Of a DNA stretch of 64,000 nt, positions 31,685 to 40,565 are shown piece by piece. Every line of letters starts with the position of its first letter. Positions within the stretch are counted from its first letter, which is position 1. The notes below the pieces were generated by a model. That model was given only the letters and a program-made list of their open reading frames with translations, did no database searches and had not been told where the DNA came from. This DNA is from Micromonospora sp. ALFpr18c. GTDB lineage: Bacteria > Actinomycetota > Actinomycetes > Mycobacteriales > Micromonosporaceae. Where the stretch lies: the NCBI RefSeq assembly GCF_008868155.1, contig NZ_WBKR01000007.1, positions 1-64,000 of the forward strand, given 5' to 3'. A program made the position numbers and the translations under genes.

Positions 31685-32428
31685 TCAGCGGCCGTCGCGT
31701 AGGCCGAAGACGGCCAGCGCGTCGGCGTCGCTGTGTTGGGAGCGCAGGTACTCGTCGGCCCAGACGGCGGCGTCGGGGAAGGTGGACTCCGCGGCTACCC
31801 GGGCGCAGGCCGCGTCCACGTCGAAGGCGGTGCGGCGCAGCTGCACGCCCGGCCCGAGCAGTGCCCACCACGCCCCCGCGCCCCCGTACGGCATGCCGAT
31901 GCTGCCCGGGTTGACCACCAGGCGTCGATCGACCAGCCGGGTGAAGGGCATGTGCGTGTGGCCGCAGACCACGGTGGAAATCTCCGCCGGAAGCCCTCCG
32001 AACACCTCCGCCCAGCGCGCCATCCGGGAGTCGACGAGCACGACCTCCTCGTCGTCGCGGGGCGTCGCGTGGCAGAACAGCGTCGGCCCGAGGCCGTCGA
32101 TCTCCACGGTCACCGTCGGCGGGAGCGCGGCCAGCCGGGCCACCTGATCCTCGCGCAGCTGCCCGGCGGCCCAGTTCGACACCTCGATCGACGCCGGTCG
32201 GCCAGAGCGTGCCTCGACCAGCTCACGTTCGCAGTTTCCGCCCACCCAGCAGACCCGGTCACCGAGGTCGGCGAGCACGTCGAGCACCTCGACCGGCTGC
32301 GGGCCGGCAGCGATGTCGCCGGTCAGCACGATCAGGTCGGCGGCGGCGACGTCCGGCTCGGCCAGCACGGCCTCCAGCGCGGGCAGTACGCCATGGATGT
32401 CGGAGAGCACGGCAACGCTGTTCGTCAT
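31685..32428 (-). CDS. Metallophosphoesterase, YfcE/MJ0936-type
   Basis: A 247-residue cytosolic phosphodiesterase. Metal-binding motifs: VLSDIHGVLPALEAVL (residues ~8-23), VLTGDIAAGP, WVGGNCE, FCHATPRDDEE and VVCGHTHMPF, followed by VVNPGSIGMP, the typical set of the YfcE-like group. ATG 32426-32428 is the start (residue 1). It acts probably on small phosphodiesters. It lies 110 bases downstream of crp's stop and 135 bases upstream of the TetR gene, all on the minus strand, without clear operon linkage. Confidence 0.9.
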   Translation of the reverse strand: MTNSVAVLSDIHGVLPALEAVLAEPDVAAADLIVLTGDIAAGPQPVEVLDVLADLGDRVCWVGGNCERELVEARSGRPASIEVSNWAAGQLREDQVARLAALPPTVTVEIDGLGPTLFCHATPRDDEEVVLVDSRMARWAEVFGGLPAEISTVVCGHTHMPFTRLVDRRLVVNPGSIGMPYGGAGAWWALLGPGVQLRRTAFDVDAACARVAAESTFPDAAVWADEYLRSQHSDADALAVFGLRDGR

Positions 32429-32538
32429 CGCCCCACCCTTGCCGCCGGGGGCCGCCACGAACCAGCGATTCTGCGGCGGGCAGACGAAACCGTCCCCGCC
32501 TCCCGTCGGTGACGAGGGGCGGGGACGGGACGTACCGC

Positions 32539-33216
32539 TCAGACGCGGGCGCGGCGGGCCAGGCGCTCCGGGTCCAGGATGATGATGCTCTTGCCGTCCA
32601 GACGCAGCCAACCGCGCGAGGCGAAGTCGGCCAGCGCCTTGTTGACCGTCTCCCGAGAGGCGCCGACGAGCTGGGCGATCTCCTCCTGAGTGAGGTCGTG
32701 GGTCACCCGCAGCACGCCGCCGTCGCGGGTGCCGAACCGGCCGGCCATCTGGAGCAGGTTCTTCGCGACCCGGCCCGGCACGTCCGTGAAGATCAGGTCG
32801 GCGAGCGAGTCGTTGGTCCGACGCAGTCGCCGGGCCAGCACCCGCAGCAGCTGCTCGGCGATCTCCGGGCGGTTGTTCAGCCACGGCCGCAGCGCCTGCT
32901 TGCGCAGTCGTACGAGCCGGGTGTCGGTCACCGCGGTGGCGGTCGCCGTACGCGGACCCGGGTCGAAGAGCGACAGCTCACCGACCATGTCCGACGGGCC
33001 CATCACCGCGATCAGGTTCTGTCGGCCGTCCGCGGCGCGGCGACCAACCTTGATCTTCCCGGACAGCAGGATATAGAGACTGTCACCGGGCTCGCCCTCA
33101 TTGAAGACGACCTCGCCCTTGCGGACCTCGATCGTCTCCATCTCCTTGGCGAGCGCCTCGGCAGCTTCCGGGTCAACACCCTGGAAGATCCCGCTGCGGG
33201 CCAGTACCTCATCCAT
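32539..33216 (-). CDS. crp: Crp/Fnr-family transcriptional regulator (Crp/GlxR)
   Basis: A 225-residue cAMP-receptor-type regulator. The cyclic nucleotide pocket reads [20 protein letters not shown] and [19 protein letters not shown], with the Glu and Arg that contact ribose-phosphate. The C-terminal winged helix contains [20 protein letters not shown] (recognition helix with R-E---) and ends [10 protein letters not shown]. The length equals that of M. tuberculosis Crp (Rv3676) and corynebacterial GlxR, global regulators in actinobacteria. ATG 33216 fits [14 protein letters not shown]. The position beside nth, a TlpA-like gene and marP matches Rv3676-Rv3671c. Confidence 0.95.
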   Translation of the reverse strand: MDEVLARSGIFQGVDPEAAEALAKEMETIEVRKGEVVFNEGEPGDSLYILLSGKIKVGRRAADGRQNLIAVMGPSDMVGELSLFDPGPRTATATAVTDTRLVRLRKQALRPWLNNRPEIAEQLLRVLARRLRRTNDSLADLIFTDVPGRVAKNLLQMAGRFGTRDGGVLRVTHDLTQEEIAQLVGASRETVNKALADFASRGWLRLDGKSIIILDPERLARRARV

Positions 33217-33359
33217 CGCGCACCTCCGGTTGCGCGTGCCGTCCGTCGGCCGGGGCCGCCGTCCGCTGATCCCCTCGCGCGCCGCCAAGTCTAGGCGCAC
33301 GTGAGCACGAATCAGAGGTCGGCCCTGGAATCTTGATCGGTAGGCGTAACCTGCCCGAC

Positions 33360-34022
33360 GTGCTGAGCGAGCCAACTCTGACCAGTCGCGCCGAGGACGG
33401 GCGGGACATCCCACTGCTCGTCTGGCATGCCGACACGCCCCTGCGGGCGGTCAGCAGCGGCCCGCTCGGCGGTGGAATCGGTGTCCGGCGCTGGATCGTG
33501 AACGCGACCGTGCCGATGTCGTACGACCGGGACGACCCGGCCGCCCACCTGGCCGCGCTCGCCGCGGACCTGGCCCTCGACGGGCCCGGGGTGGGTCTGC
33601 TGACCGGCGTGGACGTGACCGAGGTGGTGGACCGCATCGACACCGGCGTGCGGGCCTGGGCGACGGTCGGCCTCGGCATCCCGATGCCCGCCGCGGCGCC
33701 GGCTCCGTCGGCGCTCGCGCAGCGGGTCGGCACGGTCAACATCGTGGTGTACGTGCCGGCCCGGCTGGCCGACTCGGCACTGGTCAACGCGGTGGCCACC
33801 GCGACCGAGGCGAAGACCCAGGCGATCATGGAGCTGGGGTTGCCGGGCACCGGCACCCCGACCGACTCGGTCACCGTGCTCTGCCCGGTGGACGGGCCGG
33901 AGGCCACCTACGGGGGGCCGCGCTCGACCTGGGGTGCCCCGCTGGCCCGCGCGGTGCACGCGGCGGTGCTCGCCGGCGGTGACCGGCCGGTGGTTCCGTG
34001 GTCGGAGCGGCTGACCAGCTGA
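33360..34022 (+). CDS. cbiZ: Adenosylcobinamide amidohydrolase (CbiZ-like)
   Basis: A 220-residue protein that matches CbiZ in its central and C-terminal parts: [20 protein letters not shown], then [33 protein letters not shown] and [15 protein letters not shown] (TATEAK and GT-TDS are the family signature). CbiZ removes the aminopropanol side chain of adenosylcobinamide to give adenosylcobyric acid, allowing salvage of incomplete corrinoids; it is best known in archaea. GTG 33360 is chosen; TTG 33333 gives a longer form. No cobalamin riboswitch is visible upstream, and no other B12 genes are adjacent; crp is divergent. Confidence 0.82.
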   Translation: MLSEPTLTSRAEDGRDIPLLVWHADTPLRAVSSGPLGGGIGVRRWIVNATVPMSYDRDDPAAHLAALAADLALDGPGVGLLTGVDVTEVVDRIDTGVRAWATVGLGIPMPAAAPAPSALAQRVGTVNIVVYVPARLADSALVNAVATATEAKTQAIMELGLPGTGTPTDSVTVLCPVDGPEATYGGPRSTWGAPLARAVHAAVLAGGDRPVVPWSERLTS

Positions 34023-34194
34023 ACATTCGACCGATCGGCCCTCGTCGGCGCGTTACGGCCCGGTAGGGTCGCGGGCGATGTACACCCCCGCCCCCCTCGC
34101 GTCCCGCCCGCTTCGACGGGCAGGGCAAGATCACTGCGCCGACCGGCGGTTGACCCGCGGGGGAACGTCCGGGGCGCGACGTAGGCTGACCGTC

Positions 34195-34983
34195 GTGACC
34201 AGTAGCCCACCCGGTGCCAGCGAGACCGACCTCGGGCGCAAACGTCGTGCCCGCAAGATCGGCCGGGTGCTGGCCGAGACGCACCCCGACGCACACTGTG
34301 AACTGGACCACTCCAACGCACTGGAGCTGGCCGTCGCCACCATCCTCTCCGCCCAGTGCACGGACAAGAAGGTCAACGAGGTCACCCCCAAGCTCTTCGC
34401 CCGCTACCCGACCGCGGCCGCGTACGCCGGGGCCGACCGGGGCGAGATGGAGGAGCTGATCCGGCCCACCGGCTTCTACCGCAACAAGACCGACTCGCTG
34501 CTCAAGCTCGGGCAGGCCCTCCTCGACCGGTACGACGGCAGGGTCCCGGGGCGGCTCGTCGACCTGGTGACGCTCCCCGGGATCGGCCGCAAGACCGCCA
34601 ACGTGATCCTGGGCAACGCCTTCGACGTCCCGGGCATCACCGTCGACACGCACTTCCAGCGGCTGGTCCACCGGTGGCGGCTGACCACCGAGACCGACCC
34701 GGTCAAGATCGAGCACGCGATCGGCGCGCTGTACGACAAGCGCGACTGGACCATGCTGTCGCACCGGATCATCTTCCACGGGCGGCGGGTCTGCCACGCC
34801 CGCAAGCCCGCCTGCGGCGCGTGCACGCTCGCGAAGCTCTGCCCCTCGTACGGCACCGGCCCCACCGACCCGACGGCCGCCGCCAAGCTGCTCAAGGGCC
34901 CCCGGGCACGTGACCTCGCGGTGGCCGCCGGGGTCGACCCGGAGCTGGTGCCGGCCCAGGCGGTCGCCGCGGAGGTGCCGTGA
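34195..34983 (+). CDS. nth: Endonuclease III (base excision repair glycosylase/lyase)
   Basis: A 262-residue endonuclease III. The helix-hairpin-helix is [17 protein letters not shown] with the catalytic Lys, the catalytic Asp is in TVDTHFQRL, and the [4Fe-4S] cluster ligands follow as C-x6-C-x2-C-x5-C ([17 protein letters not shown]). It excises oxidised pyrimidines and nicks the abasic site. GTG 34195 is chosen; the longer frame from 34078 begins in the intergenic region. The stop overlaps the GTG of the TlpA-like gene by four bases, starting a four-gene run ending with marP. Confidence 0.95.
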   Translation: MTSSPPGASETDLGRKRRARKIGRVLAETHPDAHCELDHSNALELAVATILSAQCTDKKVNEVTPKLFARYPTAAAYAGADRGEMEELIRPTGFYRNKTDSLLKLGQALLDRYDGRVPGRLVDLVTLPGIGRKTANVILGNAFDVPGITVDTHFQRLVHRWRLTTETDPVKIEHAIGALYDKRDWTMLSHRIIFHGRRVCHARKPACGACTLAKLCPSYGTGPTDPTAAAKLLKGPRARDLAVAAGVDPELVPAQAVAAEVP

Positions 34984-35630
34984 ACCGGCAGCCCGCACAT
35001 GCCGCGAAGCGCCGCCTCGCCCTGCTCGTCCTGCCGCTGGCGCTGATCGTCGGTGGCTGCACCGCGGGCACGGCCGACGACCCCGCACCGAGGCAGGCGG
35101 TCACCGAACGCCCGTCGCCGTTCCGGGACTGCGCCGCACTGGGCACGCCACCCACGGCCGGGTCCCCCGCCCCGTCCGTCAGCGCCACGGCGGCACCCGG
35201 CAGCGGGCAGGTGCTGCCGGAGCTGACCTTCGCCTGCTTCACCGGCGGTGCACCCGTCGCTCTGCGGGACGTGGCCGGGCCAGCCGTGATCAACGTGTGG
35301 GCGTCCTGGTGCGGGCCGTGCCGCAAGGAACTGCCCGCCTTCCAACGGCTCAGCGAGCGGACCGCCGGCCACCTCCAGGTGGTCGGGGTGAACACCCGCG
35401 ACAGCCGGGGCGGCGCCCAGTCGATCGGTGAGGACTTCGGCGTACGGTTCCCGATCCTGGTCGACCAGGGCGACGCGCTGCAACGGGAGTTGAAGCGCAA
35501 CGCCTTCCCGCTGACCCTCTTCGTCGACGCGCAGGGCCGGATCCGGCACATCGACGCCACCGGGGCCCTCGACGACGCCCAGCTCGCCAAGCTCGTCCGC
35601 CAGCACCTGGGCCTGGTGGTGTCGGCGTGA
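34980..35630 (+). CDS. TlpA/ResA-like thioredoxin-fold lipoprotein
   Basis: A 216-residue secreted lipoprotein. The signal peptide [17 protein letters not shown] ends with a lipobox Cys at ~27, followed by a long flexible Pro/Ala/Ser linker. The thioredoxin fold contains [19 protein letters not shown] (CGPC active site), then [12 protein letters not shown] and the cis-Pro loop [11 protein letters not shown]. It reduces or oxidises disulfides of exported proteins, possibly cytochromes. Coupled by GTGA overlaps to nth before and the Nudix gene after. Matches Rv3673c in position. Confidence 0.9.
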   Translation: MNRQPAHAAKRRLALLVLPLALIVGGCTAGTADDPAPRQAVTERPSPFRDCAALGTPPTAGSPAPSVSATAAPGSGQVLPELTFACFTGGAPVALRDVAGPAVINVWASWCGPCRKELPAFQRLSERTAGHLQVVGVNTRDSRGGAQSIGEDFGVRFPILVDQGDALQRELKRNAFPLTLFVDAQGRIRHIDATGALDDAQLAKLVRQHLGLVVSA

Positions 35631-36319
35631 CCCGCCAACCACCCGACTGGATCGAGCCGCTGCTGACCCGGCTGGGCACCGCCCGCGTCGAGGACTTCAC
35701 CCGGCTCACCACACCGGCCGAGGGCGGCCGGGAGAGCGCCGTGCTGGTGCTGCTCGGTGAACAACCCGGCATCGGCCCGGACGTGCTCGTCCTGCAACGC
35801 GCCGCCACCCTGCGCAACCACGCCGGGCAGCCGGCCTTCCCCGGTGGCGCCGCCGACCCGGAGGACGCCGACGTCCGCGCGACCGCGCTGCGCGAGGCGA
35901 ACGAGGAGGTCGGCCTCGACCCGTCCAGCGTGACCGTGCTCGCCGAGCTGCCGAAACTGTGGATCCCGGTCAGCGACTTCGTGGTCACTCCCGTACTGGC
36001 CTGGTGGCACGACCCACACCCGGTGCATCCCCGGGAGCCCGCCGAGGTGGCGCACGTGGCGCGACTGCCGGTCCGCGAACTGGTCGACCCGGCGAACCGG
36101 CTGCGGGTCCGCCACCCGAGCGGGTGGATCGGGCCGGCGTTCTCGGCGCGCGGGATGCTCGTCTGGGGTTTCACCGCCGGGGTGCTGGCGACCCTGCTGG
36201 AAATGGGCGGCTGGGCGCGTCCGTGGCCGCACGGCCGGGTGGTGGAGCTGCCCCCGACCGGGGCGACCCCGGCACCCTCGGCCGGCACCGACGAGATCGA
36301 CGAGACGGCCCTGCGCTGA
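35627..36319 (+). CDS. Nudix hydrolase, CoA pyrophosphatase (NUDT7/CoAse) type
   Basis: A 230-residue Nudix protein. The CoA-hydrolase (UPF0035) motif precedes the box: LQRAATLRNHAGQPAFPGGA; the Nudix box reads GGAADPEDADVRATALREAN followed by EEVGL. It probably hydrolyses CoA or acyl-CoA to 3',5'-ADP and phosphopantetheine. The gene overlaps the thioredoxin-like gene by four bases and stops 63 bases before marP. Corresponds to Rv3672c. The C-terminal ~25 residues are Pro/Ala-rich. Confidence 0.9.
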   Translation: MTRQPPDWIEPLLTRLGTARVEDFTRLTTPAEGGRESAVLVLLGEQPGIGPDVLVLQRAATLRNHAGQPAFPGGAADPEDADVRATALREANEEVGLDPSSVTVLAELPKLWIPVSDFVVTPVLAWWHDPHPVHPREPAEVAHVARLPVRELVDPANRLRVRHPSGWIGPAFSARGMLVWGFTAGVLATLLEMGGWARPWPHGRVVELPPTGATPAPSAGTDEIDETALR

Positions 36320-36382
36320 TCGCGCGGTCACCTTCCGCAAGCGATGGTCATCTCGCGGGCGTCCTGCCCGTACGCTTGAGCC

Positions 36383-37561
36383 GTGTCCGCCGTGGATCTC
36401 GTCCTGTTGCTGCTCATGCTCGTGTTCGCGATCAGCGGATACCGCCAGGGCTTCGTCATCGGAATCCTGTCGTTCTCCGGCTTCTTCCTGGGCGCTCTGC
36501 TGGGCCTTCAACTGGGGCCGCTGCTGGCGCGACAATTCGTGGACAGCGGCATCCGGGTGCTGATCTCGCTGGTGGCGGTCTTCGGGCTGGCCGCGCTCGG
36601 TCAGGCGTTGGCCGGCTGGCTCGGCTCACACCTGCGTAAGACGATCACCAGTGAGGTGGGTAAGCGGGTCGACGACGTCGGCGGGGCGTTCGTCTCGCTG
36701 TTCGCGGTGCTACTGGTCGCGTGGCTCGTCGCGGTGCCGCTCGGGTCGTCCTCGTTGCCCTGGCTGGCCGCCTCGGTGCGCAACAGCGCGCTCATCACGG
36801 TGGTGGACCGGGTGCTCCCGGACCAGGCACAGCAGCTCTCCACCGCGCTGCGGGACACCGTCGACACCAACGGCTTCCCGGACGTCTTCGGTGACCTCGC
36901 GCCCACCCGGGCCCGGCAGGTCGAGCCACCGGATCCGGCGTTGGCCGGCTCGCAGGTCGTGGTCAACGGCCAGCGGTCGGTGGTCAAGGTGCTGGGCTCC
37001 GCGCCGAGCTGTTCGCGTCGCATCGAGGGCTCCGGTTTCGTGTACGCCGACGACCGGGTGATGACCAACGCGCACGTGGTGGCCGGCACCCGTTCGGTGT
37101 CCGTGGAGCTGGGCGGCAAGCGGTACGACGGCCAGGTGGTGGTGTACGACCCGGACCGCGACCTGGCCGTGCTGCACGTGCCGGGGATGCCCGGCCCGTC
37201 GCTGCGCTTCGCGGCCGGCAACGCGGGCAGCGGCGCCGACGCGATCGTGCTCGGCTTCCCCCTCGACGGCCCGTACAACGCGCAGTCGGCGCGGGTACGC
37301 GACGTCGACCGGATCACCGGGCCGGACATCTACTCCTCCGGTGACGTCACCCGGGAGATCTACACGATCCGGGCGCTGGTCCGCAGCGGCAACTCCGGCG
37401 GCCCGCTGGTCTCGTCCAACGGGCTGGTGCTCGGCGTCATCTTCGCGGCGGCTGCCGACGACCCCAACACCGGCTTCGCGGTGACCGCCGCGGAGGCCCG
37501 CCCGGTGGCGCTGGCCGGCGCCGAGCGCACCCGGGGCGTCGGCACCGGCGAGTGCACCTGA
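36383..37561 (+). CDS. marP: Membrane-bound serine protease MarP (CvpA-like N-terminus)
   Basis: A 392-residue protein. The first ~160 residues form four TM helices of CvpA/colicin V production type (VDLVLLLLMLVFAISGYRQG, IGILSFSGFFLGALLGLQLG, ISLVAVFGLAALGQALAGWL, FVSLFAVLLVAWLVAVPLG). A periplasmic trypsin-like protease domain follows with His in VMTNAHVVAGT, Asp in PDRDLAVLHV and Ser in SGNSGGPLVSSNG; two cysteines (SC-SRRIEGSGF and a C-terminal GECT) could form the regulatory disulfide. In M. tuberculosis MarP (Rv3671c) is needed for acid and oxidative stress resistance, acting on the peptidoglycan hydrolase RipA. The gene start GTG 36383 follows a 63-base gap. Confidence 0.93.
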   Translation: MSAVDLVLLLLMLVFAISGYRQGFVIGILSFSGFFLGALLGLQLGPLLARQFVDSGIRVLISLVAVFGLAALGQALAGWLGSHLRKTITSEVGKRVDDVGGAFVSLFAVLLVAWLVAVPLGSSSLPWLAASVRNSALITVVDRVLPDQAQQLSTALRDTVDTNGFPDVFGDLAPTRARQVEPPDPALAGSQVVVNGQRSVVKVLGSAPSCSRRIEGSGFVYADDRVMTNAHVVAGTRSVSVELGGKRYDGQVVVYDPDRDLAVLHVPGMPGPSLRFAAGNAGSGADAIVLGFPLDGPYNAQSARVRDVDRITGPDIYSSGDVTREIYTIRALVRSGNSGGPLVSSNGLVLGVIFAAAADDPNTGFAVTAAEARPVALAGAERTRGVGTGECT

Positions 37562-37574
37562 GCGTCGCGCCGGG

Positions 37575-38279
37575 TCAGCTCCGGGCCGAGACGGCGGGCC
37601 GCCCGGTTGGCAGCTGCGCCCGTCCCCACCGCAGTCCCCGGTCCAGCACCGCGCGCGCCATGATCGCGACGCAGGTGCCGCCGTTGAGGAAGGACGCCAG
37701 CACGTCGCTCGGGTGGTGCATCCCCCGGTACATGCGGGTCAGCGCCACACCCAGCGGCACCACCAGCAGCAGGGTCCACCAGGCGACCTTCGCCCCGGTG
37801 CTCCGCGCCCGCAGTGCCATCAGCACGGCGATACCGACGTAGAGCGCCACCGCCGCCGAGGTGTGCCCGGACGGGAAACTCGACGTGGGTGGCGAGACGT
37901 CCATATGCTCCACGGCGGGCCGCTGCCGGTCGATCGCCAGCGTGGTCAGCAGGAACACCAGCGCCTGGGCGGTCACCGCCGCGCACAGGAACAGCGGTTC
38001 CCGCCAGCGCTTCAGCCAGAGTCGCAGCGCCAGCGCCACCAGCACGGTGACCACGACGATCATCTGGGTGCTGGCCAGGGTGCTGAACACCAGCGAGACG
38101 TCGTTCCAGCCGGCGGTGCGGTCGCCGGCGAGCTCCCGGTTCACCGCGTCCTCCACGGTGAACGGCCAGGTCCGGGCGAACACCCGGGTGACGAGCACCC
38201 CCAGCAGCACCATGAGGCCGAGCAGGAGGGACACCGGCAGCAGCACCCGCCGGACGATCTGGACCACGGTGTCGGACAT
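37575..38279 (-). CDS. PAP2-family membrane phosphatase (first of two)
   Basis: A 234-residue integral membrane phosphatase. The three active-site motifs are AIDRQRP (K/R-x6-RP type), FPSGHTSAAVAL and TRMYRGMHHPSDV. About six TM helices are visible. It hydrolyses a lipid phosphate or pyrophosphate, for example undecaprenyl pyrophosphate or phosphatidic acid. It converges on marP (13-base gap) and follows the next PAP2 gene with a 37-base gap, so the two may be one transcript. Confidence 0.9.
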   Translation of the reverse strand: MSDTVVQIVRRVLLPVSLLLGLMVLLGVLVTRVFARTWPFTVEDAVNRELAGDRTAGWNDVSLVFSTLASTQMIVVVTVLVALALRLWLKRWREPLFLCAAVTAQALVFLLTTLAIDRQRPAVEHMDVSPPTSSFPSGHTSAAVALYVGIAVLMALRARSTGAKVAWWTLLLVVPLGVALTRMYRGMHHPSDVLASFLNGGTCVAIMARAVLDRGLRWGRAQLPTGRPAVSARS

Positions 38280-38316
38280 GAGCCGGCCAATACCCGCCCG
38301 GCGTCGTCGGCACGCC

Positions 38317-39105
38317 TCAGGTCTCGTCCGGATGCCGATCGACCTCGGGAGCGATGCCCTCCCGGGCCGGCCGGACCGGTCGGAGGCCGGTGTGCGCCCG
38401 CCAGCTGGTGAACGCGGCGGCGGTCGCCGCGACCACCGCCGCGCCGAGCAGCCAGCCGCCGACCACGTCGCTGGTGAAGTGCACACCCAGTGCCACCCTG
38501 CTCAACCCGGTCACCACGGTGAGCAGCACGGCGACGACCCACAGCACGACCCGCCACACCCCCCGCCCGGCGTACGGCAGGAGCACCAACAACAGCACCC
38601 CCGCCGCCAGGGTCGCGTTCAGCGCGTGCCCGGAGGGGAACGAGTAGCCGGCGGCCCGGGCCACCGGGTCGAGCAGCTCCGGCCGGTCCCGGCCGACGAG
38701 CAGCTTGAGCAACGGGCCCATCAGGCCACCGACCACCAGGGTCGTGACGGTCCAGACGGCCAGCCGGCGGGCTCCCCGGCGGAGCAGCCAGATCACCAGG
38801 AGCAGGGCGGCGGCCCGTAACGGCAGGGGTGCGAACACCTCGGTCCAGACCCGCATCAGCACGACCCAGGCGGGGTGGTCGAGCGCGTAGCCGTGCAGCG
38901 CGTCGGTCACCGACATGTCCAGCCGGTGCAGCGGCGCCCACGCCCCGAGCACCAGCAACGCGAGTAGCGAGAACGGCACCAGCACCAGGAACGCCGCCGT
39001 CACCGCCAGGGTCAGCCGCAACCCCAGCGCGTGATCCGGGTCGAGGCGGCGGCGCTGCCAGGACGGGCGGGCGGGGGCGACGGTGTGCGGGCCGGACGTG
39101 CTCAT
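38317..39105 (-). CDS. PAP2-family membrane phosphatase (second of two)
   Basis: A 262-residue PAP2 protein. Active-site motifs: LLVGRDRPELL, YSFPSGHALNAT and SRVALGVHFTSDVVGGWLLG (H and D of the third motif). Five to six TM helices; a short N-terminal Pro/Arg-rich cytosolic segment precedes them. The C-terminus extends polar for ~25 residues. It is related but not identical to the downstream copy, suggesting different lipid substrates. It lies 56 bases downstream of mycP on the same strand. Confidence 0.9.
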   Translation of the reverse strand: MSTSGPHTVAPARPSWQRRRLDPDHALGLRLTLAVTAAFLVLVPFSLLALLVLGAWAPLHRLDMSVTDALHGYALDHPAWVVLMRVWTEVFAPLPLRAAALLLVIWLLRRGARRLAVWTVTTLVVGGLMGPLLKLLVGRDRPELLDPVARAAGYSFPSGHALNATLAAGVLLLVLLPYAGRGVWRVVLWVVAVLLTVVTGLSRVALGVHFTSDVVGGWLLGAAVVAATAAAFTSWRAHTGLRPVRPAREGIAPEVDRHPDET

Positions 39106-39161
39106 GGCGACCGTTCTACCCCACTTGCGGCCCGCTCAGCCCTGCCGGTGCGAGCCCGGGA

Positions 39162-40490
39162 TCAGCGGACCCGTTGCCGGAACCGGCGCACCATCAGCGC
39201 CGTACCCGTCACCAGGGCGACGAAGAGCACCGCGCCGACCCACAACTGTTCGGGTGCCGAATCGGCCGGTGCGCCCGCCGGGCGGGCCGTCCAGCGGGTC
39301 TGGTGGCGGGGGGCGGTGAGCCCGAGCGGGTCGGTGCCCGCGCCGGCCACCGGGTTGTCGTCGGCGGAGCCGGGAGCCGGACCGAAGCCGACCACACCCG
39401 GCGACGTCTGGTCGTCCAACGGGTTGGCGGTCACCGGCGGCACCTGCGCGGTCAGCGCGGCGACCGGGTCCACCACCCCGTACCCGAAGCGGTCGTCACG
39501 GCCGGTCGGGCCGATGTCCCGGGCGGTGACCAGCAGCCGGTTGACCACCTCACCCGCGGACATCTGCGGGTAACGCGACCGGACCAGCGCGGCGGTGGCG
39601 GCCACCAGCGGTGCGGCGAAGCTGGTGCCCTGCACCCGCCAGTACCCGCTGGGAGGACGCGCGCCAACGAGACCGTTGGCGGGGGCGGCGAGCGCCGTCG
39701 CCCGGCCGGTGATCGACCCGGACCACAGGTTGTCGCTGTTGCGTTCCAGGCCGGACACCGCGATCACGCCCGGCTCCCGGGCCGGATACCAGACCTTCAG
39801 GTCGGTGGAGGTGGCCAGGTTGCCGGTGCAGGCGACCACCACCACGTCCCGGGCGAACGCGTAGTCCAGGGCCGCGGCCAGCGCCGGGCTGTCACCGCTA
39901 CCGCCCAGCGACAGGTTGATCACGCGGGCACCGTGGTCGACCGCCCAGCGTACGCCCTGCGCGACGATCAGGGCGTCGTCGTACCGGTTCCGCTCGTCGA
40001 GCACCCGCACCGGAAGGATCCGGGCATCCGGTGCCAGGCCGACGACGCCCCGCTTGTCGTCCCTGCGTCCGGCGATCAGGCCGGCGACGGTGGTGCCGTG
40101 CCCCACCGGGTCCGGTCCGGCGCCACCGGCGACGCCCACCAGGTCCTTGCCGGGCAACACCTGCCCGACGAGGTCCGGATGGTTCGCGTCCACTCCGGAG
40201 TCGATCACCGCCACCGTCACGCCTCGGCCGGTCGAACTGCGCCACGCCGTCTCGGCCCGCAACTCGTCGAGCTGCCACTGCTCGTCGCGGACCTGGTCGG
40301 TGCGGCTCACGCTGTCGCCGGGGGCCACCGCCAACGGCGCGCCGGCCAGCTGACCACCGGTGGTGGGCACGGCGACGGGGACGGCGGCTGCGGTCGGGGC
40401 CGCCACGGCGAGCACCGCCGCCAAGCCGAGAAGCGCCTGCCGGGCCGCTGCCGGACCGCTGTGCCGAACCCCAGTCACATCCCCAGCCAT
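39162..40490 (-). CDS. mycP: Mycosin (subtilisin-like protease) of a type VII secretion system
   Basis: A 442-residue membrane-anchored S8 protease. After a signal peptide (LLGLAAVLAVAAPTAAAVPV) and a propeptide-like stretch, the catalytic triad appears as Asp in AVIDSGVDANHPDL, His in GHGTTVAGLIAG and Ser in QGTSFAAPLVAATAALVRSR. A Pro/Gly linker precedes the C-terminal TM helix (LWVGAVLFVALVTGTALMV) and a short basic tail RRFRQRVR. Mycosins clip or stabilise ESX machinery on the outer side. It follows eccC on the same strand (75-base gap). Confidence 0.92.
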   Translation of the reverse strand: MAGDVTGVRHSGPAAARQALLGLAAVLAVAAPTAAAVPVAVPTTGGQLAGAPLAVAPGDSVSRTDQVRDEQWQLDELRAETAWRSSTGRGVTVAVIDSGVDANHPDLVGQVLPGKDLVGVAGGAGPDPVGHGTTVAGLIAGRRDDKRGVVGLAPDARILPVRVLDERNRYDDALIVAQGVRWAVDHGARVINLSLGGSGDSPALAAALDYAFARDVVVVACTGNLATSTDLKVWYPAREPGVIAVSGLERNSDNLWSGSITGRATALAAPANGLVGARPPSGYWRVQGTSFAAPLVAATAALVRSRYPQMSAGEVVNRLLVTARDIGPTGRDDRFGYGVVDPVAALTAQVPPVTANPLDDQTSPGVVGFGPAPGSADDNPVAGAGTDPLGLTAPRHQTRWTARPAGAPADSAPEQLWVGAVLFVALVTGTALMVRRFRQRVR

Positions 40491-40565
40491 TCATCCCGAC
40501 GGAACCATGACGATCGGAGATTACCGGTTTCCCCACCCGTCACGGGAAGAACCGGGGGGAACAGG

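Noticed and set aside
33290-33320. Crp-box-like CGTGA...ATCAG in the crp-cbiZ divergent region
   Set aside because: The half sites are not correctly spaced (GTGA-N7-TCAG) and the second half is poor.
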